64,000 nucleotides of DNA from Apricaphanius iberus (taxonomy: Eukaryota; Chordata; Actinopteri; Cyprinodontiformes; Aphaniidae). Below are positions 56,786-64,000 of the stretch, piece by piece. A program made the translations under genes and the position numbers. Each line of letters begins with the position of its first letter. Position 1 is the first letter of the stretch. The stretch covers positions 2,108,001 through 2,172,000 of the forward strand of contig JAPXFQ010000256.1 of assembly GCA_028564705.1 (NCBI GenBank), in the 5' to 3' direction. The notes beneath the pieces are model-generated. The model was not told the origin of the DNA, made no database searches, and saw nothing but the letters and a program-made list of their open reading frames with translations.

Positions 56786-58449
56786 GATTGTGTGTGAAAG
56801 TGTTTTCCAAAGTGTTTTTTTATTTTTTTTTCAGCAAAAGTCAAAAGAAGTAATCTCTTTTTAATTCCAGGGTGTGGAAACTTTTCAGCCTACAGAACAA
56901 GATGTAAGACACCCAATATGCCAAGCGTTAGTTTTACCAGGATTATGAATATTTTTCACAGGTAAAAAAGGAAGTATGATTTGGCGTTTTAAAAAAGTCA
57001 GAACTCTAACATCAAGATGGCTGTGAAGGATAAGTAATAAACAAAGAGGGACTGGATTGTACAGTACGTCATTGCCAGGGGCGGACACCCTTAACTCCAG
57101 GAGAGGAGTGCAGCAGTATGTAATACCTTGGCTCTCTCTGTGGCGGCTGTCTGCCAGCTTCACTCTGCTCTCTTGCAGCCAAACAAGACCACAACATGGT
57201 CCTCTCTGCCTCAGCAGCAGGCTGTCTACTATTACAGCCACACATGGCTGACCCCAGACCTACCAGCTGTTTGCCGGCACCGTAAATCTATGTTAGGTTG
57301 TGTTTCCTTCAAGGCTGACCTCGGATCAGCTGGACCAGAAGACCAAATGCTCAGGGGAAGTTTCAGTGCCTTTAAAGGACCATTGGTTATTACTCAGAGT
57401 CTTAAATAGATTCTTTCTTTCAATTTGTAACGCCCTTTGTAAGTTAAATGGTTGTTTTTTTTCAGTTACCCTTAACAATGGCAGTGTTTGGTTTACATCA
57501 GGCCTCCCTCTTGACCAAAATAGTTACTTAAAATTTTTTTTTACTTCTATTTTTTACTCGTAATAAAGTTAAGTCAAATCCTGTAGATAAATATGTTTTT
57601 GTTTCTCTAAAACTTTGTCACCACTCAGTTTTTCTCTTTAGGATTAAAGTACTTATTTAATTCAACCACCATTTCTTCTGACCTATGATACTGACACTTT
57701 TACTGGCCAGAGTCCTGAATGGAATCTGATCTGTGGATGGAGCAAAAGTTTAGGGTGATGGCAAAGAGACCCTTCTAACCTTAAAGACTTGGAGTCCATC
57801 CAAAGTACTCTTAAACAAACATAAATATACAAAAATCAGCTCAGCAAATATCAGAAGGGTTTGATTTGCTTTAATGAAAATAAATAATATTCAACTGGTA
57901 ATTGAAGAAAATTGATTGCAGGATAAGCAGCCACGGCCAATGGTTTCCAGTTAACTGGCACTCACCTGGGTTTCTCAAAATATTCTCCGCTGTACTGCTT
58001 TTTTGAGTAGATTCTGTTTAAAGCAAAGAAAATTATGCTCAAATCACTCATTGTAAATACTGTCTACGTAATAATTGTAACTACTCCTGAACAGTAACAA
58101 ATGCAACCTTGGTAACATATTTGAGCTTAGAGAACCATAGATGCAGTATGCTGGGGCATTCTGCTTGTTTTAGCTCTTGTAAGGACTTTAACCAAGTCAA
58201 AACCATTTCAGAGCTATTTCATCACTGCCCCCATGGTTTACTTTCATCTTCTTCGCAAAGAATTTCAGGTCTTTAGGGATTTAAAAAAAAGTGAAGTATT
58301 GTTGCAGATATGTACAGTAGATATAGTTTTACAGAGATTCTGTAAGCAATTTGCGGGACACTGCTGGGTTTTCTTGTTTTTTTTTTGCTCCAGCATAAGA
58401 CAGGTTGGTGTGTAAAGTCAAACAAAACACATTTACCATCTGAAGCCAA
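56786..58449. other. Unassigned DNA downstream of host gene
   Basis: Frames 56885-57241 (-), 57128-57409 (+) and 57300-57563 (+) have no motif I recognise. GGGGCGGACACC near 57078 recalls a hAT-like end but no partner is visible. It separates the LINE end from the 3' end of the host gene. Confidence 0.45.
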
Positions 58450-58469
58450 AATATGTTCACAATGAGCCT

Positions 58470-58475
58470 TTTATT
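58470..58475 (-). promoter_or_regulatory. Polyadenylation signal AATAAA
   Basis: Plus-strand TTTATT is minus-strand AATAAA, at the far end of the inferred 3' UTR and directly upstream of low-complexity-free sequence. It is the canonical hexamer, but others occur by chance in AT-rich DNA. Confidence 0.5.
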
Positions 58476-60372
58476 TAAAAGCACATTTTCTGGAGCTAAA
58501 TACATTAAGCAGAAAAAACTGCATAACTACATTTTGTTTGTACAAAAAATGAGACGATACAAAAATACTAATATTGAGTTTCAATACAATTGAGGGTGTA
58601 TTATTTTAATGCATATTACAAATTTTACTATTATAATCTGAAATAGTTTATCTAAATAAAAAAAAAATCTGTCAATGCTTTTTAAGCAGCATTTTGTAAA
58701 GAACACAGGTCTGTAATTATAGTGGATATATCTAAACATGTTAAACAATATTTTACAGAGTTCATTTTAGTGATTTATACAATATTTATATATTTATAAA
58801 AAAAGAGAGTGAGAACAGCTTGATGAAATGATAGGACGGACTATACAATAAAAAAAGATGTGCAACATAGTGGTGTGTTGTTGGACGAAGAAGTCTGGGT
58901 GTGCTGTAAATAAAAAAGCACCTCTGTGTCTGGTACTGTACAACTGTTAGTGATTACACAGGGCTGCCTCTAAACATGCAAGGTTAAAGATGCTCCTCAG
59001 CGCAGAGTTAAAATATTAGATCCACAGTTTTTAGAACATTCGTCTCACTCCGTGACACACAGTGGCGCACACAAACACACACTTGGCACGGCTGACTGCA
59101 TGCCTGTGTGTGTTTTTAACTGTCACACACGCCACAGTTTTATCAAGAGGGAGTTCCTTTTCACAGGGCACAGCGCTGCTACACACAAATGATATACAAG
59201 AACAAGCACATACACACACACACGCACTGAGAGACGAGTATCCATTGCCATTGACGGACTGGGTTGGGTGAAAGCTCCTCCCTACCAGCGGTAGGAGCCT
59301 AAATCATACCTAACACCATGTGCCACCTTAGTTGTAGCTCATTACCCATTTTCCATGGTGACAGGCCACCTTTTGCTCAGTCTACCTCTGTGGAATCCAG
59401 ACAGGTGGCCCCGACGCTCGGCAGGGGCATGGCACAGCCACTTCTCCTACAAGGCTGTTGGGAAGCTGCTGGGAGGACTCCTGCCTTCTTCCACAGACAA
59501 TGATGGACCATTTCCCCGTTACTACATCTACCTTCAAGAACTGCACCATCCCGGGTTTGGGCTGCACTGAGAAGTTGACTGCAAAAAAAAAAACTTGACA
59601 CGCAGACCCTGAGACAGACATATGTAAAGCTGTAGGGGTTTCCTTTCCAAAAGACAGAACTCTGTGAAAAGGCCATTTAGTATTACATTGATCAAACAGC
59701 AACTATTATCAGTCTCAGGGTTCAATGCTGTCAAGTCCGTTCAGCCAAACAACTCAGGCAGCAAGTGGTGATAACGGACATTGAAGTTAAAACAGTGCTT
59801 TAAGTTACGCATTTCTAGCTTGTTTATATTTTCTGCAGCTAACTATTGCAGTAAGATTCTTCTCTTAGCTGAGGAAGTTGTTGTCCAATGACTGTCCAAG
59901 GCCACACAGAGTTGGGAGAGGAAGCATATTCTCTCCCTGTTCAATCCACCTTTTTTATTTGCTTCTTTCTTCTTCATGTGGTTTATACTTCAGTAAACCC
60001 CTGCAACTCCAGTTCCGCCTCTCTGCTAATCAGTTTTAATCATTTCTGTCATTCATCTCAGATTCTTCTCTGCTTGTGCTCAAACAGACAAACAGATGGG
60101 CTCAAATGTTGATTAGTAGTTACCAGTATAAGGGAAACATTAAGTCTGGGTAGTGAGAGTGGACGCTGCTGTGCAAATCTCAAATCTGACACCCTAGTCC
60201 ACAAAGAGCGCCTCGCTGGGCACCGGGATGATACGAAGGAGGATGCCATTAAAGCAGCAGCTACAGTCTCTTGTTGCTACATTCTACCGTCCGATGTGGG
60301 GTTGGGGGAGAGGAGGAAGATGAGCAGCTCTGTGAGTGGCTCCTCAGTTAGGCAATGAAAATGCGGCCTCCA

Positions 60373-60501
60373 TCACACCATGTTGTGGTGGTTGTTCCTG
60401 TCAATGATGTCGGAAGAAGGGAGTAGCTCCTTCTTGATCGGGGAGGGTGGGGGCGTGGCCAGCTTTGCCCCGGGCTTGAACAGGTCAGACACGTAGAACA
60501 C
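60373..60501 (-). CDS. C-terminal coding exon of an unidentified host protein
   Basis: Phase-0 exon of 43 codons including the TGA stop. It starts VFYVSDLFKPG, then KLATPPPSPIKKELLPS and ends NNHHNMV. Features that look like real coding sequence: a good pyrimidine-rich acceptor, GC-rich codon third positions unlike the surrounding AT-rich DNA, and low-complexity-free sequence. PPPSPIKKE combines a proline-directed Ser with a PsiKxE-type sumoylation site (IKKE), which would fit a nuclear or cytoplasmic regulatory tail. I do not recognise the gene. The rest of the gene must lie to the right of the window, since no convincing further minus-strand exon is seen up to 64000. Confidence 0.72.
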   Translation of the reverse strand: MFYVSDLFKPGAKLATPPPSPIKKELLPSSDIIDRNNHHNMV

Positions 60502-60665
60502 CTGGAGCAAACACATGGAAAGCAAATTTAGCAATAAAATAAATATAAAAAGCGATAAAATAGGAAATAAAGGATGACCGGGCAAATTAAGACATGGGTT
60601 CAAGAATTTTCCTTATTAGGTTTCTTTGGATTGTGATTGTGATCAGTATGACAGGTAGCAGTGAT

Positions 60666-60770
60666 GTGTACTTTAGTAAGGGAAAAAAGTGTTAGGTGGT
60701 TCTAAACATGAGAAAGTTAAGGAGTAGTGTCCATAAATGTATTGAGTAATTAATTTGTACTAAAGTACAC
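60666..60770. repeat. Inverted repeat (possible small MITE)
   Basis: GTGTACTTTAGTA (60666-60678) and TACTAAAGTACAC (60758-60770) are perfect 13-bp reverse complements; similarity extends outward (GTGAT versus ACCAC). The 79-bp spacer holds nothing recognised. Confidence 0.7.
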
Positions 60771-61169
60771 ACCACTTCTTCCGTGATGTACACCATTTAT
60801 TAATTTATTTATTTATGTAACTATTTTTTGAACTTATGCATTATCTGACCTTCTGGGAGTACCATTTCAATGCTCTATAAGTTCCCCACTGTGTTCAGAC
60901 AATTACAGTATAAGCTGAATTAATTGGTAAATGGGTCAAGCTGTCAGTTTCACTTTCAGTTTCAGTTTCAAGCATTCCGCTTACCAGATGAGTGAATCTC
61001 CATTGGTACCACAACAAAAAATAGCGTGAGTTTAGAGGAAGTCAGCATTGTGTAGTCGACGTAAGATTTAAGTGGCAGGTGAGTCTGCTCTATAAGGAGC
61101 TGCGCAATGTAAATTTTCAACAAGACAAAAAAACAAAACAATGGCAGTCTAGCTTATAGCATTATCAAA

Positions 61170-61725
61170 TTTTATGGTATGGTGTCATATATGAAGTAAT
61201 GTGAAGCTGGAGGCTTATTTTGCGAAGTCCATTATTTTCTGATAATGTACACCTCGAAGGGCATTATCCCGTTTAAACCATGGTCACTTAAAAAAGAAAG
61301 ACATATTTAATCAATTAACAATACTTTAGTGTGTTTTAGAGTTAAAATCGCGATGGTTTTTTTTATATAAGTCGAGCGCATTATTTAATAATTCCCGTTT
61401 ATAGCTGTTGCCAAGCAACGTGGCCAGAGCGAGCCGACCGCAGCGATTTATCAGTGAGGGGAAGCGAGATGAGGGCTTTACCTTACGTTACGTGATACAA
61501 AATATCATTTCAGAAGGCCAGTGCACTACTTACTGCTTGTGTGTGTCCAGAGGATAATGCAAATAACATTGAGACTCCGTTGCCCTTTGAGCCAGCGCAA
61601 TAATTTTGAACTGTCATCAGGCAATTTGACGGGACGCCTTTCCTAGGTGTACATAATCACTTTTTAATGTACACCCTCCAGCCAATCAGAATCAAGTATT
61701 CACCTCAACCATGGTATAATAAAGT
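61170..61725. mobile_element. Probable non-autonomous DNA element with nested inverted repeats
   Basis: CTGATAATGTACACCT (61238-61253) is nearly the reverse complement of AGGTGTACATAATCAC (about 61647-61662). Outside these, CCAATCAGAATCAAGTATTC and ACCATGGTATAATAAAG at the right, and TTATGGTATGGTGTCAT at the left, look like the degenerate ends of a repeat I have seen in fish genomes. No target-site duplication was found; the superfamily is unknown. Confidence 0.45.
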
Positions 61726-64000
61726 ATAATGAAACTTTTGTAGAAATAAGTCCAAACATTTCAAAAGTCCTGCTAGAGAGTAATGAGAATATGTTTTAAA
61801 AAAGGTGATTATAGAAACTTATAGAACCACAGATGGATTTGAAATTTTAGGGCAATTTGAGACAGAAGCCCTCAACTGATTGGTCTTCTGTCTGCACAGG
61901 ACACAGTTTTTCAAAGATAGATTATTATTATATTATTATGAGTAACATCCCATCATGCGGTTTCCCTTCATTTTTTCATCACACTTTGTGCTGTTCAAGC
62001 CTGAGTAATACAACTCAGGAAATTGAGTTAAGGATGGCTCCCTTTAAAATATCAGAAAGGGTGACCTTTACATCAGAGCATGAGTAAGTCTTGTTGGCAT
62101 TTATGCAAAAATGAATAAAGATAGAGGAGAAAAAACCCCAACAAGAAATCTCTTCCTGGAATCTTATTGACATCATATGTCAAACAAAGCCAGGCATGAA
62201 CAGGAAACACGGGAGCGGCTACATTTTAACAGAGGATTACTACGTCCATGTACTCATGCCTAAAGCCAGCTTTAGCGGTGCTTTAAGACAGACACAGAAC
62301 TGGACAATAGAGCAGCCCAATCAGGAGTGAGCTCAAACCCTTTGCTAAGGAGGTGAGAGGAAAAGCTGCCATTTAACATAATGCCCTGTGAGGACAACCC
62401 GTTGTGTGAAAACAGTGGATAAATCCAAGTATCCAATGATGAGGGGAATACCCTATGTGAAAAAAAGCTTTACTTTCATCATTTTCAGGAAAACAGCAGA
62501 GCATGCCGTCACTGATCTATTTATACACTGTGACTACAAGCATCTCATTTTGAAGGCTATGATCAGCACAAAGGCTGCCTCTTCTGTGAGAACTTGACAT
62601 TTACTGACCAAGCAATGACCATCGCTGGAGAACAGTTAGCGATAGATAATCTGCAGGTACATACAGCTTGTTAACACACAGCTGCTGTCTCTTTAGCTGT
62701 TCTCTACATAGGCTCTTTCATACTATGTGTAGTGTGTCTCATGTAGAATATTATGATACGATTACGAGAGCGGAAAGGATGTGAGTTCATATCTCTTAGA
62801 GTCATGCAAGTCTTAATGGGAAATCCTCCATGCTCTTTTCTCATCGGCACCCAATGGCAGCAAGGCCTTTGCTGCTGCGTCACCAAAAACACCAACCTAT
62901 CGCTCTCCAACTGCCAGGCTGGAGGGGGTTATCGTGACCACACCACATCCTGCTGCTGATACAGGCATGCAAACCCGGCAGCCCTATTGTTGTTGGGCAA
63001 AACAACTCAGCACTTTCTTGCCTCACACCTGGAGCACAAAAGATGAACTTTTAAAGGCATGAGTAAGACTGTGCTTAGGTGTTTAACTGCAGATCCTAAA
63101 CCACTATTTAAAAATTACCCCAGACACATTAAAAAGCTTGAGTCACAAAGGATGTGGCTGCACTACCTTTGGTGAATGTACAGCCATAAAAAAAACAATG
63201 TAGCTGACATGGCCATTTATGTCACTATATAAATAAAACTGTAAACCTGTTTTCATATCGATGTAGCTGCCTGTTAGCATTTTTGTAGCTCAAGCCTGAA
63301 ATACCTGTCCCCCACTTGTTGGTCTCAGTTGGCTATCTCAAAGAAGGCTACTACACACTCCCCTTGATTGCAAGAAAGACAAAGCCGTTTCTTGCTGATG
63401 ACTTAGAAACTATATACTGTGAATCCTTGTATCAAAACTAAAATAACAAATAAAACACAAGTGATTTTATGTGATATGTGTAATATATTAAGTTAACTCA
63501 GTGGCAGAAGGAATAATTGGTGGTTTTTAGTTTAAAAGAAAATATAGTATAAGTTTATTATATCCTATATGTTCCTGTTTCAATTTTTTTTTGTAAATAC
63601 TCAAAGTAAAGGCTATCTTTCCTTGAGCACCTCATACTGGTCAATTTTGGAGTGCATGCTAGTGGTGTCACACTGTTGTTTAAATAAAAAAAAACTATTA
63701 ACCAAATGATTTATACTTTATCATGAAAAAGGTAAACATTAATTTTCTTCACTAGAGCTGCCATTTTGGACATAAGGAACTTTTTGCTACAACTCCATTT
63801 CCAGCCCACAAACTTGCCGAGTCCATCCGCACTCCATCTCTAAAAACTTTATCGCTCAAGAATACAAAAGGATCAAACCTTCAAATCAATCAAAGACAAT
63901 AGTGAATTTACACAATAGTATGTTTAAAGTAATGTTAGTGAAGCACAAAATGAAAACTGAAATCCTCAAATTCTAAAAAATGTAATAAAAAATAAAAAAT

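Larger units (their letters stand above)
58450..60501 (-). other. Terminal exon of a host gene: coding end and 3' UTR
   Basis: The minus-strand acceptor TTTGCTCCAG (AG at 60503-60502) opens an exon that codes 42 residues to TGA at 60375-60373 and continues as about 1.9 kb of untranslated sequence. An AATAAA signal sits at 58475-58470 (minus strand), and cleavage is expected about 15-25 bases further, near 58450. The UTR is AT-rich at its far end (58500-58900), with CA-rich sequence around 59060-59225. No transposon was recognised inside, in contrast to the flanks, which supports an expressed and constrained region. UTR boundaries are inferred. Confidence 0.65.
60502..64000 (-). other. Probable intron of the host gene
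   Basis: Lies upstream (in gene sense) of the terminal exon acceptor. It contains two small inverted-repeat elements, at about 60660-60776 and 61170-61725, and otherwise unassigned sequence. Frames 62704-62910 (-) and 62753-62959 (+) overlap and have no domain or splice support. Confidence 0.55.

Noticed and set aside
62704..62959. Overlapping frames on both strands as a further exon of the host gene
   Set aside because: No convincing acceptor and donor pair, and no conserved-looking peptide.
1..64000. CRISPR arrays, operons, phage or toxin systems
   Set aside because: No regularly spaced repeats, no dense same-strand genes and no ribosome-binding-site pattern; the sequence is vertebrate-like throughout.

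Overview
The window looks like intergenic and intronic DNA from a bony fish, probably a percomorph-type teleost. It is AT-rich, has almost no long open reading frames, and is packed with decayed copies of repeat families typical of teleost genomes: Tc1-like transposons, hAT and PIF/Harbinger elements, several tRNA-derived SINEs, a Rex1/L2-type LINE end and a large L1-clade LINE. No bacterial or viral gene organisation is present. The species call is an inference from repeat content only.

Layout. 1-5.3 kb: an AT microsatellite, a non-autonomous hAT element with a perfect 8-bp target-site duplication (1324-2470), a Tc1-like relic and a SINE. 5.3-13.1 kb: SINE copies in both orientations, a Tc1-like relic on the minus strand, and a 1.3-kb inverted-repeat element (11771-13113). 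13-19 kb: mostly unassigned, with a Tc1-like 3' end near 17 kb. 19.2-21.6 kb: a Tc1-like pseudogene followed directly by a PIF/Harbinger element carrying remnants of two convergent genes. 21.6-38 kb: unassigned DNA with a 124-bp hairpin MITE, a TATG microsatellite, several SINEs with target-site duplications, four Tc1-like relics, a short tandem duplication and a minisatellite. 38.1-45.0 kb: an L1-clade LINE on the minus strand. Its ORF2 has endonuclease, reverse transcriptase and C-terminal Cys/His motifs and is broken by only one in-frame stop; its 3' tail is about 3.2 kb and very G-rich on the sense strand. 45-58.4 kb: SINE fragments, a hAT-like MITE, another Tc1-like relic and a Rex1/L2-type LINE end. 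58.4-64 kb: the only convincing host gene, seen as its minus-strand terminal coding exon (43 codons including the stop), a roughly 1.9-kb 3' UTR with a polyadenylation signal, and the adjoining intron.

How it fits together. There is no pathway or operon here. Inside the window, replicative capacity is limited to the LINE, which is probably inactive because of its stop and because no ORF1 was found. All DNA transposons lack an intact transposase. SINE insertions with recognisable flanking duplications (11.0, 28.3 and 29.6 kb) show past LINE-driven retroposition. I found no convincing new biological system. The items most worth checking are the G-rich LINE tail, the unidentified terminal exon, the acidic peptide-coding minisatellite, the 34.9-kb tandem duplication and the unclassified inverted-repeat elements.
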